From assembly GCA_004296775.1 (NCBI GenBank), contig RHGE01000015.1, positions 28,318-92,317 of the forward strand: a DNA stretch of 64,000 bases. The letters run 5' to 3'. This document shows positions 1 to 8,675 of this stretch, one piece after another; the first letter of the stretch is position 1; each line of letters begins with the position of its first letter. This DNA is from Marinilabiliaceae bacterium JC017 (GTDB lineage Bacteria; Bacteroidota; Bacteroidia; Bacteroidales; Marinilabiliaceae). Made by a program: the position numbers and the translations under genes. A model generated the notes under the pieces. It ran no database searches, was not told where the DNA came from, and saw only the letters and a program-made list of their open reading frames with translations.

Positions 1-1
1 C

Positions 2-268
2 CCTTCTTGTGGATTAACCCATTCCTGGCTGTTGATTTACCAGGGGAAATGGCACCTGGCTGAAGCTGCCAATAAATACGGACCAGGCTTGTGGCTTTTT
101 TTCGCCCTGCAGTGGTTAGCACGTTACCTAATGGTTGTTTTTGCCCGGAAGAAGAACATACCGGTTATGGCAGATATGGCACTAACCGGTATTCTGGCTT
201 TTTTCTTTTTAGGTCCTTATGTGTTGGCGGTGGCTGAATGGATGGCTGGAATGATGGGAAGAGGTTAA
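2..268 (+). CDS. C-terminal part of a membrane protein (partial)
   Basis: The reading frame is open from base 2 with no start inside the window, so this is the 3' end of a gene that begins upstream. About 88 residues are visible. They hold two clear hydrophobic segments, around LWLFFALQWLARYLMVVF and ILAFFFLGPYVLAVAEW, separated by a short basic loop (ARKKN), which suggests a C-terminal membrane pair with the loop in the cytoplasm. The layout resembles the tail of a membrane glycosyltransferase or another polytopic inner-membrane protein, but nothing diagnostic remains. The family cannot be named from this fragment. Confidence 0.6.
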   Translation, partial: PSCGLTHSWLLIYQGKWHLAEAANKYGPGLWLFFALQWLARYLMVVFARKKNIPVMADMALTGILAFFFLGPYVLAVAEWMAGMMGRG

Positions 269-382
269 GGGGGAAGGTTAAAGATGAAAGGTAGAAGAAA
301 AAAGGGAAAAGGTGAAAGGGAAAAGGTTTAGGGCGGACTGATGGCTTTTATTTTCTCGCCAGGGCGCTAAGATGCTAAGGAA

Positions 383-618
383 ATAACGCTACCAGTACCG
401 TTGGTCTCTCGCAGATTCCCGCAAATCCAAAGGGATGCAGAGAGGTTTGTGCTACACATCTACTAAAAGGAATCAAATACTCATAATTCATTTTCTTTTC
501 GCCCGGTCACTCATTTCCCCTCCTAAAAGATTTAGGAGGGGTGATTTTCATTGAGTAAGCAATGAAAATCGGGGTGGTTTGATTGTATAAATTTAAAAGA
601 GTTAGATAGTAGAGACGC
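383..618 (+). repeat. dispersed repeat A, copy 1
   Basis: Bases 383-618 match 36944-37176 along nearly the whole length, with scattered substitutions and small indels. The core carries a perfect 11-bp hairpin (517-527 with 531-541, loop AGA) followed by a second inverted repeat, GATTTTCATTG ... CAATGAAAATC (about 543-570), and then GGGGTGGTTTGATTG. Two adjacent stem-loops inside a mobile-looking unit suggest a non-autonomous palindromic element. No protein product is likely. Confidence 0.8.
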
Positions 619-700
619 AAAGTAAAAACGAAGATTCGCAGAGATGCCGTTGAATCACATCTCCACTTCCAAACATCCTCACATCGCACATCTCCTCTAC

Positions 701-881
701 TGATGATATCTCAGCTCCCCGGCTGATAATGACTCAGCCCCTCGGCTGATGATGTCTCAGCCCCTAAGCTGATGATGACTCAGCCCCTAAGCTGATGATG
801 ACTCAGCCCCTAAGCTGAGACGGACTCAGCCTACCTATCTGAGATGAACTCAGCCTGCTTATATGGAATGATCTCAGATGA
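701..881 (+). repeat. 23-bp tandem repeat array
   Basis: Five units of exactly 23 bp run from 701 to 815, followed by two or three diverged units to about 881. The consensus is TGATGATGACTCAGCCCC plus TAAGC. Each unit contains a short dyad (TCAGC ... GCTGA), so every repeat can fold by itself. There are no unique spacers, so this is not a CRISPR array. A second array with the same 23-bp period but a different sequence lies at 8257-8440. Confidence 0.85.
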
Positions 882-1026
882 CACCCAATTGATAATCTCC
901 GGGGAAACGAAGTATTCTGCCTATTCATACAGAGCGCTTTTGTTTGTATAACGGCAAACTGTTTAATCTTTGAAAGAACTACCAATAGCAGGTGACCAAA
1001 CCGATGCCACGTTCAATCCCCCAGCA

Positions 1027-1080
1027 CATTTAATTTGTAAAATGATTATGGTTTAGTTTGGAGTTTATTGTTTATTTTAG
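1027..1080 (+). repeat. dispersed repeat B, copy 1
   Basis: Bases 1027-1080 match 38269-38323; both contain CATTTAATTT, then AATGATTATGG, then TTTGGAG and GGTTATTTT-like blocks. In both places the block lies upstream of an AT-rich accessory gene: the nuclease at 1292 here, and the four-gene operon at 38707 there. Confidence 0.65.
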
Positions 1081-1291
1081 GGGACGGCTATTTTTAGAGA
1101 AAGAATGGGATGAATATAAGAATCTTTGTTATTAGAAAATTGTGGTATGTAATACCACACATCTCGAAACTGAGATTAATTCTTCATATGAATATGAACA
1201 TTAAAAAAAGGGGGGGATAAATAAATTATTTCCTTAAATGAATAGCAAATTCAATAAATCAAACAAAACATGTTAATGAAAAAATATTATT

Positions 1292-2230
1292 ATGACTGAA
1301 TTAAAAGAAAACCAAATTGAGCAAATAATATACAACAGCCCATGGCTTATAGACGAAAGATTTACCATTCCAAAAATTAAGGGAAGCAGAAATGAAAATG
1401 GACGACAAATAAATATAGGTCAAGACAATAGTCGATTCATTGATTTATTATTTAAGGATACAAGAGATAACAGGCCAGTAATTGTTGAATTGAAGAAAGG
1501 TAATTTAACAAGAGAAAATATTGCACAGATTTTAGAATATCGAGGGTTGATTACATCATTGAATAATGAAAACAGAAACCAATGGTTATCCGAATTTGGA
1601 CAAAATTACTATGCTCCAAAAATGCTATTGATTGGAAGTGAAGCAGACGAAACAATCAAGATTTCAGCCAATTTAGCAGGAATAGAAATTCGTCTTTTTG
1701 GTTCTTTCGATGATAATATGATACTTTCCAATTCTTTTCAAGATTTAAATACAAAACTAAAAGAATGGAATAACTTTCGAAATACAGGAAATCGTACCCT
1801 AATGGATAGAGACGAGTGGATTATTAATGTTATTGAGCAAACTAACAATGCTGTTTGTGATAATTTTAGTTCTATTACAACAATCAATAAGCCTACTACT
1901 AATAGCAGAAATGTTTTTTTCCCGTGTGTATTTCCTTTTATAAACATACCTATATATTACAATGATGAAAGTATAATTGGTATATATGAATATTACAACA
2001 ATGAATTACCTTTTGATGAAACTTATTTCTACTGTGAAGTTGCAATGGAATTGGAGGATATAAAAAAAAGACAAATGAAAAAAATTGAAAAAATGGACTT
2101 CGAAATAATATCTCCATATAATAATCCCATTTTAAAGATTCCTAGAACAATGTTAGAAGACAATAATGAGTATAAAGATTTTTTACACAACATAGTTGAA
2201 ATCACAATTGAGATTGCTGATAATAAGTAA
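1292..2230 (+). CDS. NucS/EndoMS-like PD-(D/E)XK nuclease domain protein
   Basis: The 312-residue protein has an N-terminal nuclease domain of the NucS/EndoMS (DUF91) type. A helix that often opens this family (ENQIEQIIYNSPWLI, about 6-20) comes first, then FIDLLFKD (D51) and VIVELKKG (E66, K68), which form the D-Xn-E-X-K metal site, then a helix with Q79 near LEYRG. Known NucS enzymes cut mismatched or branched DNA. The last 190 residues match nothing I know and may be a specificity or effector domain. The gene is AT-rich compared with its neighbours and stands alone, with repeat-rich DNA upstream, which points to horizontal transfer. A DNA-repair or defence role is inference. Confidence 0.7.
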   Translation: MTELKENQIEQIIYNSPWLIDERFTIPKIKGSRNENGRQINIGQDNSRFIDLLFKDTRDNRPVIVELKKGNLTRENIAQILEYRGLITSLNNENRNQWLSEFGQNYYAPKMLLIGSEADETIKISANLAGIEIRLFGSFDDNMILSNSFQDLNTKLKEWNNFRNTGNRTLMDRDEWIINVIEQTNNAVCDNFSSITTINKPTTNSRNVFFPCVFPFINIPIYYNDESIIGIYEYYNNELPFDETYFYCEVAMELEDIKKRQMKKIEKMDFEIISPYNNPILKIPRTMLEDNNEYKDFLHNIVEITIEIADNK

Positions 2231-2630
2231 CAATACACAAACATATATGTACCCACCAGGCCAGGAACCTGGCAGATAACCTCTCGCATACCCCTGCATA
2301 AGCAGGCTTAGCCCCTTCCCGTCAATCCAAATGCGTACCTTCAATAGCAGAAACTTACTTAAATGCTATCCGAACACTTAAACATCCTTTTCAACTCCAC
2401 TGAAAAGGATGCTTTTTGTTGAACACCTGCTCCACATAGTCTCTTAATACATTGAGGAATCGTTTTGGAGGGGAGATACCAAAAAATAAAACCGGGCTTA
2501 GAACAATGTCCCAAACCCAATATTAAATGGCCTGCATCCAATAGCAAAACCATTATCGTAACATTAAATGGTCAACAACCATAGGGAAGCTAAATTCCAA
2601 CAATCTATGTTATCCCTTTTTAAATCCAAG
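2231..2630. other. intergenic region between convergent genes
   Basis: Apart from the hairpin at 2383-2418, I see no gene or repeat here. The short minus-strand frame at 2359-2553 overlaps the terminator and lacks protein features. Confidence 0.6.
2383..2418 (+). terminator. intrinsic terminator
   Basis: A perfect 11-bp stem (2383-2393 with 2401-2411) around a 7-nt loop is followed by CTTTTTG. It reads best on the plus strand and lies about 150 bp downstream of the nuclease gene, so it probably ends that transcript. Confidence 0.65.
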
Positions 2631-3470
2631 CTATAGAATGGTTGATAACGGAAAGGTTTCGTCACAACGAATTCCTTTCTCTGTACTGGTTACGGTGCAG
2701 CACTGGTTGTACAGGTCGTGCTCAAAGAACAGGATATAGCCATTCTGTGCAGCTTCCTCCAAAAATGTTTCTTTCTCTTTCATGGAGGCCAGCGGATTCA
2801 CATCGTAAGCCGAAACCCAGGGAAGGGGCATACTGGCTGCTACGGGAATGAGATCGCCCATGTAAGCAATTGTTTTATCCTTGTAATGGATAACCGGCAC
2901 AATCTGACCGGGAGTGTGTCCGTTAAAAAGACGCAGCTCCACGCCCGGCAGCCATTCCCCGGATGCTTCCACCACTTTTAACCGGTTGGCTTCTTTTATG
3001 GGCATCATGTTTTCAGGAAAATAAACCGCTCCCTCCCGTACGTTTGGATCGAGGTAATTATCCCATTGATCTTGGCTCACCCAATAGTCAGCATGGGGGA
3101 AAACCAGTTTTGGCTGTTGTGTATCATCCCATTCCACGCAGCCGCCGCAATGGTCAAAATGGAGGTGCGTCAACACCACGTCGGTGATGTCGCCAGGTGA
3201 ATAGCCGGCCTTTGTCAGTGATCCCGCTAGTGTAGCCTCTCCATTGAGCTTATAATAGGAATAGAATTTCTCACTTTGCTTATTTCCCACACCGGTGTCA
3301 ATCAATATTCGCCGGTCACCGGTATCTATCAACAAACAGCGCATGGCCAGGTTGCAAAAGTTTTCCTCATCGCAAGGATATTGCTTTTCCCACATTTTTT
3401 TGGGTACTACTCCAAATACCGCTCCGCCATCACACATAAAATTGCCGGCATCAATTATCGAAAGCTTCAT
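2631..3470 (-). CDS. metallo-beta-lactamase-fold hydrolase
   Basis: The 279-residue cytoplasmic protein has the full metal site of the metallo-beta-lactamase superfamily: THLHFDH at 101-107 (H102, H104, D106, H107), H185 in NGHTPGQ, D206 in MGDL and H251 in FEHD. This binds two metal ions that activate water. Length and the HxHxDH spacing fit the group that includes N-acyl-homoserine lactonases and related esterases, but lactonase activity cannot be read from the sequence. It is transcribed alone on the minus strand and is divergent from mpl, with 166 bp between the two starts. The ATG at 3470 opens directly into the first beta strand (MKLSIIDAG), so the start is likely right. Confidence 0.85.
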   Translation of the reverse strand: MKLSIIDAGNFMCDGGAVFGVVPKKMWEKQYPCDEENFCNLAMRCLLIDTGDRRILIDTGVGNKQSEKFYSYYKLNGEATLAGSLTKAGYSPGDITDVVLTHLHFDHCGGCVEWDDTQQPKLVFPHADYWVSQDQWDNYLDPNVREGAVYFPENMMPIKEANRLKVVEASGEWLPGVELRLFNGHTPGQIVPVIHYKDKTIAYMGDLIPVAASMPLPWVSAYDVNPLASMKEKETFLEEAAQNGYILFFEHDLYNQCCTVTSTEKGIRCDETFPLSTIL

Positions 3471-3636
3471 GTTCCTGATATTTTTTCCTTATTTTTCCAC
3501 GTTCATTTTTTCAACAGATCGTTAAACTTCTGCAAGCCGCTTATGCACCATAAGTTCTTCAGGCACTTAAGAAGCTTAACGAACGATTGTTTTAACAAGA
3601 CATCAAAAATAGGAATTCATCTAAAACAACAATATT

Positions 3637-5001
3637 ATGAGGGTTCATTTTATCGCCATTGGAGGGAGTGCCATGCACAATTTAGCTATTGCACTAAAAG
3701 AAAAAGGATACCAGGTAACGGGATCGGACGACCAGGTTTTTGAACCTTCCCGCTCCAGGTTGCAGGCCCATGGATTATTACCCAAAACCGAAGGGTGGCA
3801 TCCCGAAAACATCACTCCGGAACTGGATGCCATCATTTTGGGGATGCATGCCCGAAAAGATAATCCCGAACTGGCCAAAGCTTTGTCATTGGGACTAAAA
3901 GTGTATTCTTACCCGGAATACCTGTATGACCAGTGTAAAAATAAGAAGCGCGTGGTGATTGGCGGAAGCCATGGAAAAACCACCATCACGTCCATGGTGA
4001 TGCATGTGTTGAAAACGTTAGGTATTGATTTTGATTACATGGTGGGCGCTTTACTGGATGGTTTTGATACCATGGTAAGATTAACTCCTGACGCCCCCAT
4101 TGCTGTTTTTGAAGGCGACGAGTATCTCTCCTCTCCGCTCGATTTGACACCCAAATTTCACTGGTATAAACCCGATGTGGCATTGCTCTCCGGAATTGCC
4201 TGGGATCATGTGAATGTTTTTCCAACCTGGGAGAATTATGTGAGCCAATTTGAAAAATTTGCCACCATGATCCAGCCAGGCGGTGCGCTGATCTATTATG
4301 CCAATGATCCCGAATTGCAAAAAATAGCCAACAAGCCCAATGACGGAATAGCAGTTTTTCCTTACGATACCTTCCCTTCTGCAGTAGAGAACGGTGTAAC
4401 TGTTTTGCACCATAACGGGAAAGATTTCCCCATGCAGGTTTTTGGAGACCACAACTTGCAGAACATTAACGGGGCCCGCCTGGTATGTAATCAATTGGGT
4501 ATTTCTGATGCGGATTTCCTTGATGCCATGACTTCTTTTGCCGGTGCTTCGAAACGTTTGCAACTATTGGCCGCCTCGGATCAAACCAATGTATATCTTG
4601 ATTTTGCCCACTCCCCTTCTAAGTTGCAGGCTACTACCAAAGCGGTTAAAAAACAGTTTCCGGACAAAGAGTTAGTGGCCTGTATGGAACTCCACACCTT
4701 TAGCAGCCTGAATAAAGACTTTTTACCTCAATATGCCGGCTGCATGGAGAAGGCTGACCATGCTTTTGTGTATTTCAATCCGGCGGTTGTTGCCCACAAG
4801 AAATTACAACCCATTTCAGCAGAGGATGTGTACACCGCATTTAATCAAACCGGGTTGGAAGTATTCACCTCATCGGAAGCCATGCTTGAAAGGTTGAAGT
4901 CTCTTTCATGGGAAAAACGCAATCTGCTGATCATGACCTCAGGGAATTTTTCAGGTGTTGATATCCCTCATTTGGCCAGGGAAATCACTCAGATGGAATA
5001 A
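3637..5001 (+). CDS. mpl: UDP-N-acetylmuramate:L-alanyl-gamma-D-glutamyl-meso-diaminopimelate ligase (Mpl-type Mur ligase)
   Basis: The 454-residue protein belongs to the Mur ligase family. An N-terminal Rossmann-like domain with MRVHFIAIGGSAM (1-13) binds UDP-MurNAc, GGSHGKTT (109-116) is the ATP P-loop, and a C-terminal ligase domain follows. Mpl enzymes attach tripeptides recovered from cell-wall turnover straight to UDP-MurNAc, bypassing MurC, MurD and MurE. The IAIGGSAMHN start and the FEGDEYLSSP segment (charged, metal- and Mg-ATP-related region) fit Mpl better than MurC. It acts in the cytoplasm. The gene stands alone between the divergent hydrolase and a repeat-bearing spacer. Confidence 0.88.
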   Translation: MRVHFIAIGGSAMHNLAIALKEKGYQVTGSDDQVFEPSRSRLQAHGLLPKTEGWHPENITPELDAIILGMHARKDNPELAKALSLGLKVYSYPEYLYDQCKNKKRVVIGGSHGKTTITSMVMHVLKTLGIDFDYMVGALLDGFDTMVRLTPDAPIAVFEGDEYLSSPLDLTPKFHWYKPDVALLSGIAWDHVNVFPTWENYVSQFEKFATMIQPGGALIYYANDPELQKIANKPNDGIAVFPYDTFPSAVENGVTVLHHNGKDFPMQVFGDHNLQNINGARLVCNQLGISDADFLDAMTSFAGASKRLQLLAASDQTNVYLDFAHSPSKLQATTKAVKKQFPDKELVACMELHTFSSLNKDFLPQYAGCMEKADHAFVYFNPAVVAHKKLQPISAEDVYTAFNQTGLEVFTSSEAMLERLKSLSWEKRNLLIMTSGNFSGVDIPHLAREITQME

Positions 5002-5286
5002 GAACTGCATTAAAGAAAAGTGTTAATAACTACGGAAGAAAAAATAAATCGGGCTTATTAAACCATTTTTTCCAAGAGAATAATTAAAGAGCTGTAACCA
5101 ATGGATAGGTTAAAGCGTCGTATTGTTTGAGTGGCAAAATAGCAATAGATCGTTAGATTTTAGATAATAGATGTTAGACTATTGTATTGACAACTTTATC
5201 TATTGAATAGATACGAATTCCAAGTCTTTTATTTAAGTTATAAACCGCTTAATTAATTATTTTTCAACCGATAAAATACCAAAGCT
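5002..5286. other. spacer with a partial inverted copy of the 125-bp repeat
   Basis: Bases 5142-5212 hold, in reverse orientation, the right-end motif of the MITE-like family (CAATAGATCGTTAGATTTTA) and part of its core (CAACTTTATCTATTG). The left end is not recognisable, so the copy looks truncated. No gene is visible. Confidence 0.5.
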
Positions 5287-6318
5287 ATGAAATCAACATC
5301 TAAAACAATGATTCATCTGTTCACGGTTCTGATGCTGGTGGGTGCTTCCATGAATGCTTGCGCACAGGACATACTGGATGAAGTCAACAAAACCTTCCCG
5401 AACATTACTTCTATCTCAGTAGAGGGCTCTTTTTGTAACGTTGAAGTGAACGGTTACAGTGGCCACGATGTAGAGTTGCAGGGAGTAATAAAGTCAACAA
5501 AAGACTATGATATTAAAATCAGGTATGAAGAAAGAGACAATGAATTAAAGGTGTGGATAGACCGTCCAAAATCTATCTGGGGCAGTATCAATGGCAAACT
5601 GACTTTTAAGGTGCCAGCCAGCACCAATATTCATGTGGATAATAGTAGCGGCAGCATATATGTCGAAAATATTGGTCAATCAGAAGTTAAACTTAAAGCC
5701 TCTTCCGGTAACGTAAAAGTGAAGAATATTGATACCGATCTGCTGGCCTCCGCTTCTTCTGGTAGTTTATACCTGGAAGATGTTACCGGTAATGTTAAGT
5801 CAAAAACCTCTTCCGGCAGTCAGCAAATTATTGGTGTTAATGGCGATCTGACCACCGAAGCTTCTTCCGGTAGTATCAAAGTCGAAGGTATTGGTGGCAA
5901 TGCAGAGATTAAGACCAGTTCAGGCGGCCAGCTGTTATATATGATTGAAGGAGATGTGCAGTCCCGGGCATCATCAGGCAGCTTAAAAATTGACCAAGTG
6001 ACAGGTGATCTTACGGCCAATACTACTTCAGGTGGAATCAAACTGGATCGTATCACCGGTGCTGTCTCTCTATCCTCTTCCAGCGGTAGTCAGAGAGGCG
6101 TAAATATTAAATTAACCGGACACTCTTCTTTTAAATCTTCATCAGGGAGTATTTCCATGGAACTTTTAAACGACACCAATGAATTAAGTTTTGAACTTTC
6201 TGCCTCATCAGGAAGTTTGTCTGCCAAGGGAACAAGCGGACGTAATTCCCTGGTTATTAAAAAAGGCCCCATCAAGATTTTCGGAAACAGCAGCTCCGGC
6301 AGTCAGTCTTATAAATAG
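5287..6318 (+). CDS. secreted DUF4097-type beta-helix protein
   Basis: The 343-residue protein starts with a signal peptide (hydrophobic stretch about 9-24, cleavage near ACAQ-D). The rest is a long series of short beta strands of about 20 residues, each ending in a serine/glycine turn such as SSGS or SSGN. This is the pattern of DUF4097 'adhesin-like' proteins, which fold as a right-handed beta helix and are common in Bacteroidota, often beside anti-sigma or membrane proteins. Here it stands alone. The last repeat reaches the C-terminus and there is no sorting domain. Its function is unknown; a periplasmic or surface location is inferred from the signal peptide. Confidence 0.8.
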   Translation: MKSTSKTMIHLFTVLMLVGASMNACAQDILDEVNKTFPNITSISVEGSFCNVEVNGYSGHDVELQGVIKSTKDYDIKIRYEERDNELKVWIDRPKSIWGSINGKLTFKVPASTNIHVDNSSGSIYVENIGQSEVKLKASSGNVKVKNIDTDLLASASSGSLYLEDVTGNVKSKTSSGSQQIIGVNGDLTTEASSGSIKVEGIGGNAEIKTSSGGQLLYMIEGDVQSRASSGSLKIDQVTGDLTANTTSGGIKLDRITGAVSLSSSSGSQRGVNIKLTGHSSFKSSSGSISMELLNDTNELSFELSASSGSLSAKGTSGRNSLVIKKGPIKIFGNSSSGSQSYK

Positions 6319-6340
6319 CAGATTATTATATCTTGAAATA

Positions 6341-6371
6341 AAAAAGCCCCGGTTGAATACCGGGGCTTTTT
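6341..6371. terminator. bidirectional intrinsic terminator
   Basis: An 8-bp GC stem GCCCCGGT / ACCGGGGC with loop TGAAT is flanked by A5 on the left and T5 on the right, so it works on both strands. It sits between the convergent DUF4097 gene and the CoA-transferase gene. Confidence 0.9.
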
Positions 6372-6391
6372 GTATATGTTAGCTTACCTTA

Positions 6392-7696
6392 TTATTTATT
6401 TGACACAAAATGGTAATGAGAACCAAAACGATCGAAGGCGGCTTTTTCAAGCATTTCCCTGTGATCAGGGTGAGCAATGGAAGTAATCAGACGCGCTCTG
6501 TCTTGCAATGTTTTTCCATACAAGTTAACGGCACCATATTCCGTTGCCAGCCAATGCATGTTCGAACGGGTAGTTACCACACCTGCTCCTTCAATCAAGG
6601 TAGGAGAGATCTTGGAAATACCTTTTGATGTTACAGACGGCATCGCAATGATGGGCTTTCCTCCTTCAGAATGACCGGCACCCCGAATAAAGTCAATTTG
6701 TCCTCCCACACCTGAATAGTGAGTAGTTCCGATAGAATCGGCACAAACCTGACCAGTAATATCAACTGATAAGGCGGAATTAATAGCTGTTACTTTTTTG
6801 TTTTTACGAATAACATGAATACCATTGGTATGGGCCACATCCATCATGGCCACCATTGGGTTATCATCTACAAAGTCGTATAAAGCCTGCGATCCCATAA
6901 GGAAAGAAGCTACAATCTTACCTTTGTCGATTTGCTTTTCTTTACCGTTTACCACTCCACTCTCAATCAATGGCAACAAACCATCAGAGAACATTTCAGT
7001 GTGTACACCCAGGTTTTTGTGGTTGGTCAACTCTGCCAAAACAGCATTTGGAATACCACCAATACCCATTTGCAAACAAGCACCATCTTCAACCAAAGCA
7101 GCTACATTTTTACCAATGGTTTTTTCAACATCTGAAAGAGGTGCGTTATTATGGATATATAGTTGTTCATCTTTTTCAACGAAGATGTCTATGTCTTTTA
7201 CACTAATCATGGCATCACCCCATGCCCTTGGTACATATTTATTAACCTGGGCAATCACTGTATCTGCATTTTCAATAGCAGCTAAAGTAGCATCCACAGA
7301 AGTACCTAATGAAACAAAGCCATGCTTATCCGGAGGAGAAACCTGAATTAAGGCAACATTCACTTTCAAATATCCTTCGCGAATCAATTTCTGAGTTTCA
7401 CTCAAGAATACCGGAATGTAATCAGCATACCCGGCTTGTGTTTGTTTTCTTACGTTTCCTCCTACAAAGAAAGACTCCAATTGAAATACTCCTTCAAACT
7501 CAGCACCGGCATAAGGCGCAGGCCCTTCGGTATGAATGTGCTGAACTTTTACATTTTCAAATTCTTTGTTGCGGCCACGTTCAACCATTGCATTGATCAG
7601 TACGTGGGGAGTTACCGCGACGCTACTCAGGTGAATGCGATCACCCGACTTTATAACTTTTACTGCTTCTTCAGCACTTACAGCTTTGTAATGCAT
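6392..7696 (-). CDS. acetyl-CoA hydrolase/4-hydroxybutyrate CoA-transferase family protein
   Basis: The 434-residue cytoplasmic protein is a class I CoA-transferase. Visible marks are QVSPPDKHGFVSLGTSVD (about 118-135), the GIGGIP loop (211-216) and VHTEMFSDG with E234, the glutamate that forms the glutamyl-CoA thioester. Length and motifs fit the 4-hydroxybutyrate CoA-transferase/butyryl-CoA:acetate CoA-transferase group rather than the longer succinyl-CoA:acetate enzymes. It would move CoA between acetate and another short acyl acid during fermentation. Substrate choice cannot be settled from sequence. The gene stands alone, with a shared terminator downstream and more than 1.1 kb of non-coding DNA upstream. 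Confidence 0.85.
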   Translation of the reverse strand: MHYKAVSAEEAVKVIKSGDRIHLSSVAVTPHVLINAMVERGRNKEFENVKVQHIHTEGPAPYAGAEFEGVFQLESFFVGGNVRKQTQAGYADYIPVFLSETQKLIREGYLKVNVALIQVSPPDKHGFVSLGTSVDATLAAIENADTVIAQVNKYVPRAWGDAMISVKDIDIFVEKDEQLYIHNNAPLSDVEKTIGKNVAALVEDGACLQMGIGGIPNAVLAELTNHKNLGVHTEMFSDGLLPLIESGVVNGKEKQIDKGKIVASFLMGSQALYDFVDDNPMVAMMDVAHTNGIHVIRKNKKVTAINSALSVDITGQVCADSIGTTHYSGVGGQIDFIRGAGHSEGGKPIIAMPSVTSKGISKISPTLIEGAGVVTTRSNMHWLATEYGAVNLYGKTLQDRARLITSIAHPDHREMLEKAAFDRFGSHYHFVSNK

Positions 7697-8256
7697 ATCT
7701 CCAACTGTTTATTGATTTTTTTCTTTATTTAACGACGATAGCTGCAAAAGTAAAATTTTTAACCAATTTCACCAGTTTATTAATCAGTTTAATAAGGCTT
7801 TCCGGAATATCTGGATCAAACTATGATATAAATCAATACCATCTTTAAAACTTGCTTACAGTTATTCCTATTCTTTTTTGTAAAACCATAATTAGCATTA
7901 CGAATTATTGATTTTCAGAATACTAGATTTAATTAATTAAAAAAAGATAGACTAATTGGGCAATGCGTGGTATATTTTTAAGCTGATTAAAAAAGCTTAG
8001 TATTGTTATAATAATTCACATCAATAATTAAGATAATCAAAATTCAAACGTAACACACAAAGCCATACCTGTTTTAATTAATTGAAGATAAAAGATGCCG
8101 GAGAGTCAAATGACTATAACCCCTTCTATCGCTCATTGCTTAAAAATATTAATTTGACACAGATAATACTGGCCGCAATAGATTATCAAATAAATATTTC
8201 GACATAAAACAATAAAGATTGGCAATGAGAGGTTTTTTCAATTTCCATACTCATAC

Positions 8257-8440
8257 GAGTGCGACACCCACTACCAGTCGAGTGTGACACACACTATCAG
8301 TCGAGTGTGACACACACTATCAGTCGAGTGCGACACCCACTATCAGTCGAGTGCGACACCCACTATCAGTCGAGTGCGACACCCACTATCAGTCGAGTGC
8401 GACACCCACTATCAGTCGAGTGTGACACCTACTACCATTT
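8257..8440 (+). repeat. 23-bp tandem repeat array, eight units
   Basis: Eight units of exactly 23 bp with no drift in length start at 8257, 8280, 8303, 8326, 8349, 8372, 8395 and 8418; the last loses similarity at its 3' end. The consensus is GAGTGCGACACCCACTATC plus AGTC. Units 2, 3 and 8 have GTGTGACAC in place of GTGCGACAC. Each unit has a short dyad (AGTG ... CACT). Near-identity of the inner units suggests recent amplification. There are no spacers, so it is not a CRISPR. Confidence 0.9.
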
Positions 8441-8549
8441 TTTGTTTCTTAATTAACGAGACAAAACTACAAATCTGGTCATCCCTTGAATCGTATTAAT
8501 AATGAAACCCCAAAACAATCATCTTTCAGAATTTGGAAAGGTTTTTCAC

Positions 8550-8675
8550 AACAATAGTTCGTTGAACCTTTGTAAGTAATTAAAAAACAGTTTGTATTTA
8601 TCCAATATGCAAAGTTGTTAATGGTCTAAAAATGGGAGTAAAGTAAATCAGCCTACTCTCTAGCGATCTATTGTT
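8550..8675 (+). mobile_element. MITE-like element, 126-bp copy with terminal inverted repeats
   Basis: The left end AACAATAGTTCGTT (8550-8563) pairs with the right end AGCGATCTATTGTT (8662-8675), matching at 12 of 14 positions as an inverted repeat. The inside, including TTTGTAAGTAAT, TTTATCCAATA and GTTAATGGTCTAAAA, recurs at 31695-31822, 45143-45269 and 49775-49896. It has no coding capacity. This is the expected layout of a non-autonomous miniature element, or of a REP-like unit moved by an enzyme encoded elsewhere. Confidence 0.7.

Larger units (their letters stand above)
269..1291. other. repeat-rich spacer with no convincing gene
   Basis: This 1-kb stretch holds a purine-rich low-complexity start (about 275-335), one copy of a 200-bp dispersed repeat (383-618) with a strong hairpin at 517-541, a 23-bp tandem array (701-881), and a short block at 1027-1080 that recurs at 38269-38323. 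The open frames inside are short, lack family features and run across the repeats, so I call no gene. Confidence 0.7.

Noticed and set aside
701..881. Possible CRISPR array
   Set aside because: The repeats are directly joined with no unique spacers and no cas genes are nearby; it is a tandem repeat.
8257..8456. Possible CRISPR array or a 65-residue repeat protein
   Set aside because: There are no spacers. The frame stays open only because the repeat lacks stops in one phase; 23 is not a multiple of 3, so units are read in shifting frames and no constant protein repeat results.
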